A stretch of 64,000 bases of DNA from assembly GCA_003576915.1 (NCBI GenBank), contig QEVF01000006.1, positions 1-64,000 on the forward strand, written 5' to 3'. Under the pieces are notes generated by a model that saw only the letters and a list, made by a program, of their open reading frames with translations, did no database searches and was not told the origin of the DNA. The stretch's first letter is position 1, and each line of letters starts with the position of its first letter. This document shows positions 44,122 through 52,512 of the stretch, piece after piece. The DNA is from Planctomycetota bacterium (lineage in GTDB: Bacteria; Planctomycetota; UBA8742; UBA2392). The position numbers and the translations under genes are program-made.

Positions 44122-44158
44122 GGCGCAAAGGGAGTCCCCTCCCTTTGCGCCTTGGTTT
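44122..44158. terminator. Terminator after rpmB (bidirectional candidate)
   Basis: GGCGCAAAGGGAG (44122-44134) and CTCCCTTTGCGCC (44139-44151) form a perfect 13-bp stem with a 4-nt loop, followed by TTGGTTTTC. The other side (GGAAGGACTC on the minus strand) lacks T, so it mainly serves rpmB. It lies just before the stop of a convergent gene. Confidence 0.85.
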
Positions 44159-44845
44159 TCAGACAGTATCCACGGTGGCCGCGCCCGAGGCGTACTGGGC
44201 CAAAACGGCCCAGGCATCCAGCGGCTGGGCCACGTCCTGGAGGCGTTTGAGGTGCTTGGCCGCACCGGAGTTGTCGCCCTCGCGCTTGGCCCTCAGATGC
44301 CGCGCAAAGTGAACGGGCGCGAGCTCGCGCAGGTCCGGGTTCTTGACCAGAAAGCTGGTCCAGCCTGCGCTCTTCTGCCAGTACTGGCTCCAGGCCCCCT
44401 TGAGGTCCTTGACCTTCACCAGCGAGTCAATCCACTTCTGCGCGTCCGCTTCGCGCCACGCCCACTCATAACAGATCGCCGGCAGCAGCCAGATCGTCAA
44501 GGGCAGGGTGTTCTTGCGCAGCTCCTCACACACAGCGCGGCAGGCATCCTGCTCTTTCTGGCCGCCATAGATGCTGCGCACGGCATGGGAAACCAGCCGC
44601 AACTGGCGGCCTTGTGCGAGCTGTTCGGGGGTGCCGTACTCCTGATTGGCCCAGTCGGCGGCGTCCAGGTCGGTCATGGCCTGGGCGGTGTCACCGGCCA
44701 TCAGGAACACCAGGGCATGGGCGGTGTAGGCCGGCCCGAATTCGCGGAACTCCTGGCAGATCTCGTTGAGAGCTTCGGCCGCCGCCGAGAGATCTCCCTG
44801 GGCAGCTTTTGCCAGCGCCTGCGAAGTGCGTTCTTTGGGCTCCAT
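44159..44845 (-). CDS. TPR-like protein of unknown function
   Basis: 228 residues, soluble and helical. TSQALAKAAQGDLSAAAEAL, ALVFLMAGDTAQAMTDLDAA and similar helix-turn-helix units fit two or three tetratricopeptide-like repeats; later parts are more divergent (WLLPAICYEWAWREADAQKW). The start is ATG 44845 after GAGGCC; the frame is open 19 codons upstream. No partner recognised. Convergent with rpmB. Confidence 0.6.
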   Translation of the reverse strand: MEPKERTSQALAKAAQGDLSAAAEALNEICQEFREFGPAYTAHALVFLMAGDTAQAMTDLDAADWANQEYGTPEQLAQGRQLRLVSHAVRSIYGGQKEQDACRAVCEELRKNTLPLTIWLLPAICYEWAWREADAQKWIDSLVKVKDLKGAWSQYWQKSAGWTSFLVKNPDLRELAPVHFARHLRAKREGDNSGAAKHLKRLQDVAQPLDAWAVLAQYASGAATVDTV

Positions 44846-44890
44846 GGCCTCTTCGTTACGCGGGCATGGGTCACAAATCAAGCCTTGGCG

Positions 44891-44929
44891 AAACAAACAC
44901 AAGCGCCGGCCCCGTGGGCCGGCGCTTGT
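44891..44929 (-). terminator. Terminator of the PPC-like lipoprotein gene
   Basis: CAAGCGCCGGCCC (44901-44913) and GGGCCGGCGCTTG (44917-44929) form a perfect 13-bp stem with a 3-nt loop. Read on the minus strand it is followed by TGTTTGTTTC. It is 15 bp after the stop at 44944. Confidence 0.88.
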
Positions 44930-44943
44930 TCGCTTGCCGCGGC

Positions 44944-45732
44944 TTACTTCACGTCAATCTCAACGATATAGCTGCCGTATCCCGTGCCTGCCGCGCAGAC
45001 CAGCATGTAGTTGCCGGCGGTGAGGTTCAGGTTGGTGACCACAGGATCGGCCAGCCCCGCGGGGTCAAGGAAGAGGACTTCCTGCCCGTACTGGTCTACC
45101 AGCTGGATATTGCCGTCAAAGTTGCCGCTGACCCAGATCATGGCCAGGTCCACGGCGGTGTCGCTGGTCAAAGTGAAGAAGTAGCTGTCCATGTCCGTGG
45201 GGTCATTGATGTAGCCACCGCTGTCTGTGTAGAGGGTGTGACGCGCCAGCACGCCGAAGTCCAGACCGCCCAGCGAACCCACCACGATGTCCAGGTCGTA
45301 CATGCCCTGGCTGTCACCGACTCCGCCCACCACAATCACGTAGCTGCCCGCCTGAAGTTCAGTGACGATCACTGCGTAGGCTCCGGGGCCACCGTTGTTG
45401 TCGCCGATCAGGAACTGGAATCCGCCCGTGTACAGGTCCACCCAGGGGTCAAGTGACCCGCCCGAGGTCACGCTGATCATGACTGTGCTTTGCTGGACCA
45501 GGGACAGCGTGAAGCCGTCCTTGTCCGCAAAACTGTCGATGTCCTGGGTCGAGAAGTCGTGCTCGAACTGGTTGAAGGTCCCGAAGCTGACACCGCCGGA
45601 CGGCACGTAGTTCACATAGTCGAAATCCGGATCGTAATCCTCTTCTTCCTCCCAACCGTCGTGGCAGGCGCTGAGCAGAAGCACCGGCGCGGCCAGAAGG
45701 GCAATCGCGGCAAGTTTGATGGTCTTGAACAT
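44944..45732 (-). CDS. PPC-like exported lipoprotein
   Basis: 262 residues. The lipoprotein signal (FKTIKLAAIALLAAPVLLLS, then AC) is followed by a very acidic stretch (EEEEDYDPDFDYVNY) and two beta-rich units resembling bacterial pre-peptidase C-terminal (PPC) domains: FEHDFSTQDIDSFADKDGFT, SYFFTLTSDTAVDLAMIW, GNIQLVDQYGQEVLFLDPAG and LNLTAGNYMLVCAAGTGYGS. They often bind surfaces or substrates. It starts at ATG 45732 after GGGGGAAATGCC. The terminator at 44891-44929 follows. Confidence 0.75.
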   Translation of the reverse strand: MFKTIKLAAIALLAAPVLLLSACHDGWEEEEDYDPDFDYVNYVPSGGVSFGTFNQFEHDFSTQDIDSFADKDGFTLSLVQQSTVMISVTSGGSLDPWVDLYTGGFQFLIGDNNGGPGAYAVIVTELQAGSYVIVVGGVGDSQGMYDLDIVVGSLGGLDFGVLARHTLYTDSGGYINDPTDMDSYFFTLTSDTAVDLAMIWVSGNFDGNIQLVDQYGQEVLFLDPAGLADPVVTNLNLTAGNYMLVCAAGTGYGSYIVEIDVK

Positions 45733-45873
45733 GGCATTTCCCCCTGTGACTGCGGGGGCAGAATCCCCCGCACCATCATTGTGACGCATCCAGGGGCCGA
45801 TGGTTCGGAAATCCGGCTTGGGGCAGGCGCTGTCGGCCCTCCGGCACGCCCTTGCCAGTTTACTGGCAGGGCG

Positions 45874-45908
45874 CCAAAGACAAGGGCGCGGTGAACATCG
45901 CCGCGCCC
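45874..45908 (-). terminator. Terminator of the isochorismatase-fold gene
   Basis: GGGCGCGG (45884-45891) and CCGCGCCC (45901-45908) form a perfect 8-bp stem with a 9-nt loop; on the minus strand the stem is followed by TTGTCTTTGG. It lies 20 bp after the stop at 45929. Confidence 0.7.
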
Positions 45909-45928
45909 GAAACCACCGTGACGATGGC

Positions 45929-46534
45929 TCAGCCCTTTTTGGCGCGCTCCCAGCGCTGGCGCAGGGGCATGTAGTCCTTGATCACACGCGACTCGCCAAT
46001 GAGCTCCTTGAGGATGTCGATGGCCTTCTCGTGGTATCCCAGGCCGCGGTGGCTTCCGCAGAACTGACTGAACACAATGGGCTCGATGCCGCGCTCGAAG
46101 CAGTCCACGGCGGTCTTGAGGACGCTGGTTTCAGTGTCAGCGCCGACGATGTAGAGGCCGGTATTGTCAAGTTCGAGCTGCGAGAGCAGCTCTTCGAGGT
46201 CGGGTGTGAAGGCCGTGTAGATGTTCTTGGTGATCAGGTAGCGCCTGGCGCCCCAGTTTTCGCCCAGATTGACAGTGCCGTACTCAGTCAGGGGCGGCAC
46301 GTTGCCCATGACCTCCGAGATCTCGGGGGCCATGCCCGCCTCGCCCACCTCCGTCATGAACTTGCTCTCAAGCAGGCGGCGCGCGGGGCTGTCTGGGGTG
46401 TTCACGTAACGAGTGAAGATGATGGGGTCAAAGAGCTGCGCCTTCACGATGCTGGCAATGCCGCCCGGGATGAAGCGGTTGTACTCGGTGATGTTGCCGC
46501 GCTGGACGTCAACGACGATGAGTGGACGCTGCAT
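45929..46534 (-). CDS. Isochorismatase-like hydrolase lacking the catalytic Cys
   Basis: 201 residues with the cysteine-hydrolase fold: VVDVQRGN gives the catalytic Asp (D9), ITKNIYTAF gives the Lys (K103, KxxYxAF) and IVGADTETSVLKTAVDCFE occupies the place of the Cys loop. There the usual T-x-x-C-V reads T-E-T-S-V, so Ser137 replaces the nucleophile; Cys145 lies eight residues on. Homologues with Cys hydrolyse amides; those without may be inactive or isochorismatase-type. The function is open. ATG 46534 follows GGGGGAAAACC. Confidence 0.8.
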   Translation of the reverse strand: MQRPLIVVDVQRGNITEYNRFIPGGIASIVKAQLFDPIIFTRYVNTPDSPARRLLESKFMTEVGEAGMAPEISEVMGNVPPLTEYGTVNLGENWGARRYLITKNIYTAFTPDLEELLSQLELDNTGLYIVGADTETSVLKTAVDCFERGIEPIVFSQFCGSHRGLGYHEKAIDILKELIGESRVIKDYMPLRQRWERAKKG

Positions 46535-46749
46535 GGTTTTCCCCCGTCAAGGATGGGCGAATCCTAGCGCCTTGGCTCGGCCATGGGTAGGGGCGACATG
46601 GCCTTGGGGATGTTCGCGCAGGGGATTGTGGATTTAGCGCCGGGGCGACAGCCCCGCGTTTGCGCACGGCGCGGCCCAAGCTATCCTCACGCGCGGAGCG
46701 GATAGCGGACATGACGGCCCCCAGGGCCGTTCAAGCACGGAGACGAATC

Positions 46750-47658
46750 ATGGCAATTGCGAAAGTGGCGGTCATCGGCTGCGGCCTCATGGGCAGCGGC
46801 ATTGCGGAAATCTGCGCCAAGGCCGGGTTGAAGACCGTGGTGCGCGAGGTCAGCGAGGACTTCCTGAAGAAGGGCGCAGAACGCGTCCAGGCGTCCCTGG
46901 CCAAGGCGATGCAGCGCGCCATCGAGAAAGACAAGCAGGACCCCACCCAGGCCCAGATCGCCATGGCCCAGGCCCTGGGCTGCCTGCAGTTCACCACACG
47001 CCTCGAAGACTGCAAGGATGCCGACCTCGTTATTGAGGCCATCATCGAGGACAAGACGCAGAAGCAGGACCTGTTCAAGCAACTGGACGCCCTGTGCAAG
47101 CCGGGCGCCATCCTGTGCACGAATACCAGCAACATTTCGATCACGGAACTGGCCAGCGTCACCAAGCGCGCCGACAAGTTTGCCGGCCTGCATTTCTTCA
47201 ACCCCGTGCCGGTGATGAAACTCGTGGAGGTCATCCGTGGCGTGCTGACCAGCGAAGCGACGCTCGGCGAACTCAAGGGTTTTGCCGAGAAGGTCGGCAA
47301 GACCAGCATCATCGCCAAGGACACCTGCGGCTTTGTCGTCAACGTGCTGCTGGTGCCCTACCTGTTTGACGCCATCCGCCTGGTCGAGAACGGCGTGGCC
47401 TCCATCCGTGACATCGACACGGGCATGAAACTGGGGTGCGGCTACCCCATGGGCCCGCTGGAGCTGCTTGACTTCGTGGGCATTGACACGACCTACCACA
47501 TCAGCGTGAACATGTTTGAAGAGTTCAAGTCTGATCGCTATGCGGCGCCGCCGCTGCTCAAGAAGATGCATCTCGCCGGCCTGCATGGCCGCAAGACGGG
47601 CAAGGGCTTCTACGACTACACGGACCCCAAGAACCCCGTGCCCATGAAGCTGTCGTAG
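46750..47658 (+). CDS. 3-hydroxyacyl-CoA dehydrogenase
   Basis: 302 residues; NAD-dependent oxidation of 3-hydroxyacyl-CoA in beta-oxidation or the reverse butyrate pathway. The Rossmann motif GCGLMGSGIAEICAKAG, then VIEAIIED, NTSNISITELAS, the catalytic His segment FAGLHFFNPVPVMKLVEVI, and DTCGFVVNVLLVPYL; YPMGPLELLDFVGIDTTYHI belongs to the C-terminal domain. The start is ATG 46750 after GGAGACGAATC; the frame is open 30 codons upstream. A small G/C hairpin (46641-46656) lies before it. It is an isolated single gene here. Confidence 0.95.
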   Translation: MAIAKVAVIGCGLMGSGIAEICAKAGLKTVVREVSEDFLKKGAERVQASLAKAMQRAIEKDKQDPTQAQIAMAQALGCLQFTTRLEDCKDADLVIEAIIEDKTQKQDLFKQLDALCKPGAILCTNTSNISITELASVTKRADKFAGLHFFNPVPVMKLVEVIRGVLTSEATLGELKGFAEKVGKTSIIAKDTCGFVVNVLLVPYLFDAIRLVENGVASIRDIDTGMKLGCGYPMGPLELLDFVGIDTTYHISVNMFEEFKSDRYAAPPLLKKMHLAGLHGRKTGKGFYDYTDPKNPVPMKLS

Positions 47659-47734
47659 CACTCGGATTCTGGCGCACGGAACGCCGATGACTGACGGCCA
47701 AGAGGGTACTTTGCCCCCTTGGCCCGTTGGTGTA

Positions 47735-49222
47735 TCAGGGCGCAAAGGCGATGAATCCTCGACGGACGTGCTCGGAAAGCCATTGCGCGGAGCGTGCGCG
47801 CAAGGCGAGAACCTCGGGGTCCCCGGATTCGACGGCAAGCAAACCAAGCGCATTGCGGTGGTGAATGGCAAGCCAGAGGAGATCAAGCGTGATGTGCCGA
47901 GGCAATGTGTCCAGGTACTGCTGTGCGGCCTGATGGCACGTCCAGGCTCGACGCTTGTCACCGCGCAGTGAATGGAACTGCGCTTCGAGGGCCGGAACCA
48001 GACCTGTAGCCCGCGCTCTGGAAGCGAATGCCGGGGCGACGGACTGCCAGTCGGCACCACGGGCCTGGCGTTCAAGGGCCCTGAGAATAGCGCGGGGCCA
48101 AGCGAGCACGGGCAACATCTCGCGGGGTGTCCGGCCCGGGAGGTCCTCGGCAAACTTCAGCGCGCGTCGCAGCAGGGCGGCATCGGCGCGCAGGCAGGCA
48201 AACTCCAGCAGAATTTCCGCTGTGGTGGCGGGAGAAACTGCACCAGGCGCATACAGGTCGGGAGCGAACTCAAAGCCGGCCATGGGTGCCATGAGCCCCG
48301 CCAAAAGCAGAGCGCGCAAGAGGGCGGGGTAAGCGCTTGACCTGCGCCGCTCCCCCAGCAGCGGCGCGTGAGCCTGCATCTGGACCAAACCCTCGCGCAA
48401 CTCCCCCAGGCCCGCCAGTATGCGTCCTCGCAGAAACGCGAGATCGTGAAAGACCTCCGACTCCTCGCGATCGCGCGCGAGCTCCAACGCCGCCGAGCAC
48501 ACGCGAAACGCCTCACGCAGCCGCCCCTGCCCGCGCAACGTCACGCAGTAACGGCGAATCACGTCGCAGTCCTCGTCGCTTATCTCACGTGAGTTGATCA
48601 GGCTGGAGAGGGCCAGTTTGCGCTGAAATGCCAGTGCGCCATCCGCGTTTCGAGCCAGAAACTCCGCCCGTGCCGATGTCTCCATAAGGCGACGCGTCAG
48701 ACCTTCGTCGTCACAAAGGCGCGCCACTTGCGTAGCCGCTTTGCGCAGGTCGGTAACGCGCTCGAGGTCGAACTTGCGTAACGCAGAGTCCAGATCGTTG
48801 AGCAACTGCCGGAAAATCGGTCGGCTGTGCTCGTTAAGCCGCTTGCGCAGTTCCTCGTACCGGACCAGCGCGTCGTTGAGTTCCCGCAGCACGCGCAGGT
48901 GGTGCTTGCCCTGCAGGGCGCCCAGCCGCATCCGCGCGACGGCGTTCATGGCCTCGACCAGCTCAAGCATGTTGCCTGCCATGCGCTGGGTACCGGCGGA
49001 AATATCCGCCATGTAGGGCGCGCCCTCGCCCGTGAGCAACCAGGCTGGATTGACACCCAGGCCTTGAACCAGCGCGCCACAGAAGTCTCCGGGCAGTTTC
49101 GTACCGGAGGCATAGCGGTTGACGTTGGACAGGGAGTATCCCGTCTTGCGGGCAACTTCCGACTGAGAGTGCGTTTTCAGAAGCTCCTGGAAGCGTGCGG
49201 AGAGGGCCTGTTGTGCAGCCAT
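47735..49222 (-). CDS. CI-type HTH transcriptional regulator with large helical C-terminal part
   Basis: 495 residues. The N-terminal helix-turn-helix (about 18-70) has HSQSEVARKTGYSLSNVNRY and the segment GVNPAWLLTGEGAPY, characteristic of phage CI-like Xre repressor domains. The remaining 400 residues are almost all helical and Arg/Leu/Ala-rich (for example LNEHSRPIFRQLLNDLDSAL), like TPR or alpha-solenoid sensor domains. It is transcribed divergently from the P-domain/Ig protein, which may be its target. The start is ATG 49222; a promoter lies at 49256-49283. Confidence 0.85.
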   Translation of the reverse strand: MAAQQALSARFQELLKTHSQSEVARKTGYSLSNVNRYASGTKLPGDFCGALVQGLGVNPAWLLTGEGAPYMADISAGTQRMAGNMLELVEAMNAVARMRLGALQGKHHLRVLRELNDALVRYEELRKRLNEHSRPIFRQLLNDLDSALRKFDLERVTDLRKAATQVARLCDDEGLTRRLMETSARAEFLARNADGALAFQRKLALSSLINSREISDEDCDVIRRYCVTLRGQGRLREAFRVCSAALELARDREESEVFHDLAFLRGRILAGLGELREGLVQMQAHAPLLGERRRSSAYPALLRALLLAGLMAPMAGFEFAPDLYAPGAVSPATTAEILLEFACLRADAALLRRALKFAEDLPGRTPREMLPVLAWPRAILRALERQARGADWQSVAPAFASRARATGLVPALEAQFHSLRGDKRRAWTCHQAAQQYLDTLPRHITLDLLWLAIHHRNALGLLAVESGDPEVLALRARSAQWLSEHVRRGFIAFAP

Positions 49223-49255
49223 GGTGGGCTCGCAATTCCGGGGAGCATGGAAGGC

Positions 49256-49283
49256 ATTATCGCAAAAACGCAAGCAAGTTCAA
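49256..49283 (-). promoter_or_regulatory. Promoter for the CI-like regulator
   Basis: On the minus strand, TTGAAC, a 16-bp spacer and GATAAT give a good -35/-10, with the start predicted about 27 bp before the regulator ATG. The near repeat TATGGGTACC/TATGGTA at 49311-49326 between the two genes could be an operator. Confidence 0.6.
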
Positions 49284-49367
49284 CATCATGTGTTTCCACT
49301 TCATCGCATTTATGGGTACCTATGGTAAGCGGCGGCAGACGCCGAGAACCACCAACCGGAGAACCCC

Positions 49368-51965
49368 ATGAGGCTTGCCTGGCTTGTTGCACTCTGTGCC
49401 ATTCTGAATCTCTTCGTGACTTCGGCCCGTGCCCAAACTTTCACAAGCAGTGGCGCCGTCGCCATTCCCGACACCCCTTCCAACGGCGTAGAAAGCGCCA
49501 TTGCGGTGTCCGGAGTCTCCACGGGCTCCCTCTATCCCCGCATGCGCGTGACCCTGACCATCACCCACGGGGCCTGCGACCACCTGGACATATTCCTCCT
49601 TCCACCCGGCGTCAACTGGCCCGGCGGCGTGATATCGGCAACGTCGCAAGCAACCGCGATTGGCGCGGGCGTCATTGAACTGAGCACCGACAACATGGGC
49701 GGCGGCGCGAACTACACCGGCACTCAGTTCGTCGTCAGGGGCGACAACAACTTTGACCCCACGGCGTCGGCAACACCCATCACGTCTGCGACCGCCCCGG
49801 CCACAGGACTGTTCACTCCCGAAGGCCAGCACCTCTTCGGCACGGCAATCTACTTCATGGGTGCCAATGGGTCGTGGCGCTTGGCCATTATCGACGACAC
49901 ACCCGGCGTTTCCGGCACGCTGGTGACCTGGTCCATTGAATTTGGCGTGCCGACCACGGCCGAGGCGGCCCTGCTGGACTTCGGCGCAAACAACAGCCAG
50001 TACGCAACCTCGGGCGAAATCGCCAACGGCACAACCTACAACGTGCCCTTTACAGCCAAGACCGGCAGCACGCAAGCCGTCAGGCTGTACTGGTGCAACT
50101 TCGGATCCGTCGTCTTGAGCGCTAACTCGCCGGTCATAAGCAACATGTCCAACTGCTCAGCGACCCTCTCCGGTACCGGCCCGTTGCCGGCCGCTACAGC
50201 CCCCGGTACCTACGCGGCACTGGTGTTCAGTGTGACTCCCACCAGTCCTGGCACCTACAGCTTCGTGTTCACCTGCTCCACAGGAGACCTCAATGAATCC
50301 CCCTACTCCTTCGCTGTTACAGGTGCGGCCCTCGCCTTGCCTTCCATTCCGGAGATTCAGGTGGAGCGACCCAACGGAGCGGTATTGGCAGACGGAGGTA
50401 CCGATTTTGTCGGAGCCACTTCGCCGGGCACGCCCCTGACTTTGACTTACACCGTCAGAAACAGATCCGCGTACAGCCTGTCGCTTACTACACCCCTGGC
50501 GGCACCCGCCTCCACTGTCAATTGTTCGGCGGTCGTTACGACGCAGCCTCCGGCCATCGTGGGACCGGGGTACAACGTCACTTTTGCCATGGAGGTCGTA
50601 CCAGCGGCGCCCGGCGTCTGGTCATTCACCTGGTCGTTGTGGAACAACGACCCGGACGAAGACCCCTACGACCTGACCGTCACCGGTACGGCTGTGGCTC
50701 CTCCACCGGAGTGCGATGTCTACCGCGGCACGGCCGTGGCCGACGGCAGCGTCGACACCTTGGGCGCATCGACGGTAGGCGTTCCGGTGACGCTCTCCTA
50801 CGTCATTGCCAACACCGTGCAGCACAGCACCCTCACGCTTGGCGCCATGGTCGTGGGCGCCACAGCTTCCAATTGCAGCGCCACCATTGTCGTCATGCCC
50901 GCCGTCAGCATCGCAGGCGGAGCGACGGACCTCCTTGTCATCGAACTCACGGCCTTGGGGGCGGGCCCCTTTTCCTGCAGCGTCAGCTTCACTAACAACG
51001 ACTCCAACGAGAACCCGTACGACTGGACCATCGCCGGCACCGCAACGCCTCCTCCACTCCCCGAGTGCGACGTTTGGCGAGGATCGCTTGCCATCGCCGA
51101 CGGTTCCGTTGACACCCAGGGCGCGCTAGCGGCCACCGTGCCTCACACCGTGACCTACACCATTGAAAACAGCGGCACGGCCGCCCTGATCCTCAATGGC
51201 GCGCCGCAACTTGTGGTTGTCACCCCGGGCAGCAATGTGATCGCATCAGTCACCATTTCTCCGTCCGCCACGGTGGCTGCGCAGGGCACGACGCTCGTTG
51301 AGATCACCTTCACCGTTCTCGCCAACGGCCCGTTTGACTTTCAAATCAGCTTCGACAGCAACGACACCGACGAAAACCCGTACCAGTGGACTGTGTCCGG
51401 CAATGGCACAGCAGCTCCCGAAATCGGCGTCACGCGGGACCAGGTGACCGCGAGCGTGGTGGTATACGACGGCGGCGACGATGACATCGGCGATGGCGTC
51501 AGCGGCAGTCCCCTGACGCTCACCTACAGCATCGCCAACACAGGCAACGCCCCGCTGAACCTCACCTTGCCCGTATCTGTCACTGGAGCATCAAATTGCA
51601 CCGTAGCTGTCACAGCGCAACCCAACGCTGTCGTCCCTGCGGGCAGCAGCACCACACTGGTATTTGTGGTGACGCCGCTGACCGCCCAATCCTTCAGCTT
51701 CTCCGTCAGCATTGCCAACGATGACCCCAATGAGAATCCCTACAACTGGACCGCCCGGGGCCAGAGTACATCCATCGGCGGCTTCAGCGGCGAAGCCGGT
51801 GGTGGAGGTGGATGTTCAACCGGGGACGGAACTCCTTGGACGCCGCTGATGCACGTCGGCCTCGTCTTGTTGGTCATGGTTGCCGCCCGAAGGCGCCGCC
51901 ACACCCCCGCCGGAGGATCAGCTCAAACGCCGTCATCTCCACCACGGCGTCCCACTGCCTGTTGA
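49368..51965 (+). CDS. Large exported protein: P-domain, Ig-like repeats and MYXO/Synerg-CTERM-like tail
   Basis: 865 residues. A signal peptide (MRLAWLVALCAILNLFVTSA) is followed by a proprotein-convertase P-like domain (about 30-195: IPDTPSNGVESAIAVSG, RMRVTLTITHGACDHLDIFL, GSWRLAIIDDTPGVSGTLVT) and five Ig-like units, each ending in a related ENPYxWTVxG motif (SPYSFAVTG, DPYDLTVTG, NPYDWTIAG, NPYQWTVSG, NPYNWTARG). The C-terminal tail (about 811-844) is GGGGGCSTGDG, a hydrophobic helix and RRRR, a sorting-tag layout as in MYXO-CTERM or Synerg-CTERM proteins. The Arg-rich helix ends 21 residues before the stop, an unusual extension. It is probably cell-surface anchored. Confidence 0.85.
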   Translation: MRLAWLVALCAILNLFVTSARAQTFTSSGAVAIPDTPSNGVESAIAVSGVSTGSLYPRMRVTLTITHGACDHLDIFLLPPGVNWPGGVISATSQATAIGAGVIELSTDNMGGGANYTGTQFVVRGDNNFDPTASATPITSATAPATGLFTPEGQHLFGTAIYFMGANGSWRLAIIDDTPGVSGTLVTWSIEFGVPTTAEAALLDFGANNSQYATSGEIANGTTYNVPFTAKTGSTQAVRLYWCNFGSVVLSANSPVISNMSNCSATLSGTGPLPAATAPGTYAALVFSVTPTSPGTYSFVFTCSTGDLNESPYSFAVTGAALALPSIPEIQVERPNGAVLADGGTDFVGATSPGTPLTLTYTVRNRSAYSLSLTTPLAAPASTVNCSAVVTTQPPAIVGPGYNVTFAMEVVPAAPGVWSFTWSLWNNDPDEDPYDLTVTGTAVAPPPECDVYRGTAVADGSVDTLGASTVGVPVTLSYVIANTVQHSTLTLGAMVVGATASNCSATIVVMPAVSIAGGATDLLVIELTALGAGPFSCSVSFTNNDSNENPYDWTIAGTATPPPLPECDVWRGSLAIADGSVDTQGALAATVPHTVTYTIENSGTAALILNGAPQLVVVTPGSNVIASVTISPSATVAAQGTTLVEITFTVLANGPFDFQISFDSNDTDENPYQWTVSGNGTAAPEIGVTRDQVTASVVVYDGGDDDIGDGVSGSPLTLTYSIANTGNAPLNLTLPVSVTGASNCTVAVTAQPNAVVPAGSSTTLVFVVTPLTAQSFSFSVSIANDDPNENPYNWTARGQSTSIGGFSGEAGGGGGCSTGDGTPWTPLMHVGLVLLVMVAARRRRHTPAGGSAQTPSSPPRRPTAC

Positions 51966-52009
51966 CACCAGGACGTGTAAAGGAGATCCCGGGCCTGCCT
52001 CCACCGGGC

Positions 52010-52453
52010 CTACTTTCCCCAGAGTTCCAACTGGGCGCGGCCGCCGCGGGGCAGATTCTTGTAGCGGAACTCCACCTTGCGGATCACCCGCTGCCCGCCC
52101 GGCAGGTCAATCACGCGCGAGCGCGTGTCTTCCGTGAAGATCAGGCGCGTGCGCGGCGAGAACTTGTCGCCGTCGCCGAACGTCACCTCCACGTCGAAAA
52201 GCTCCAGTCCGCTGTGCTCGCACTTCAGGGCTATGCGCGAAAAGCGCCCCTCCGACGCCGTCACCATGATCGTGTCCCGGTCCGCCCCGGCCTTGTAGTT
52301 CACCCAGCGTTCGCCCAGCTTGTCCCAGCCGGACATCGCGTCGGCCCGGGCATCGCGCATGTCGTCGCGCACTTCTTCCTTCACCGTGTTCTTGCCGCAC
52401 CCCGCCACCAGGCCGAGGCAAAGCACCAGCAGCACCGCCCATCGTGCAGTCAT
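52010..52453 (-). CDS. YaaI/DUF2541-like lipoprotein
   Basis: 147 residues. A lipoprotein signal (RWAVLLVLCLGLVAGC) is followed by a spacer with KEEVRDDMRDARADAM and one domain (about 43-147): LGERWVNYKAGADRDTIMVT, GRFSRIALKCEHSGLELFDV, RVIDLPGGQRVIRKVEFRYK and AQLELWGK. This matches the domain of E. coli YaaI-type DUF2541 proteins and is related to the three copies in the neighbouring gene (52513-53670), from which it may derive by duplication. The function is unknown. Confidence 0.8.
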   Translation of the reverse strand: MTARWAVLLVLCLGLVAGCGKNTVKEEVRDDMRDARADAMSGWDKLGERWVNYKAGADRDTIMVTASEGRFSRIALKCEHSGLELFDVEVTFGDGDKFSPRTRLIFTEDTRSRVIDLPGGQRVIRKVEFRYKNLPRGGRAQLELWGK

Positions 52454-52474
52454 TGCGTCTCCTCAAAGAGTGAT

Positions 52475-52499
52475 TGAAGGGGCGCGCCAGGCGCGCCCC
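52475..52499 (-). terminator. Terminator of the three-copy DUF2541-like gene
   Basis: GGGGCGCGC (52479-52487) and GCGCGCCCC (52491-52499) form a perfect 9-bp stem with a 3-nt loop. On the minus strand TTCAATCAC follows. It lies between the two DUF2541-like genes and may reduce read-through into the lipoprotein gene. Confidence 0.6.
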
Positions 52500-52512
52500 C
52501 GAAGTGAAGAAC

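Noticed and set aside
49320-50075. 251-codon minus frame in the P-domain gene
   Set aside because: Shadow frame; no start signal and no motif, while the plus frame has signal peptide and repeats.
50300-51800. Five repeated Ig units considered as a DNA repeat/CRISPR-like array
   Set aside because: Spacing of about 300 bp and divergent sequence show protein repeats, not a DNA array.
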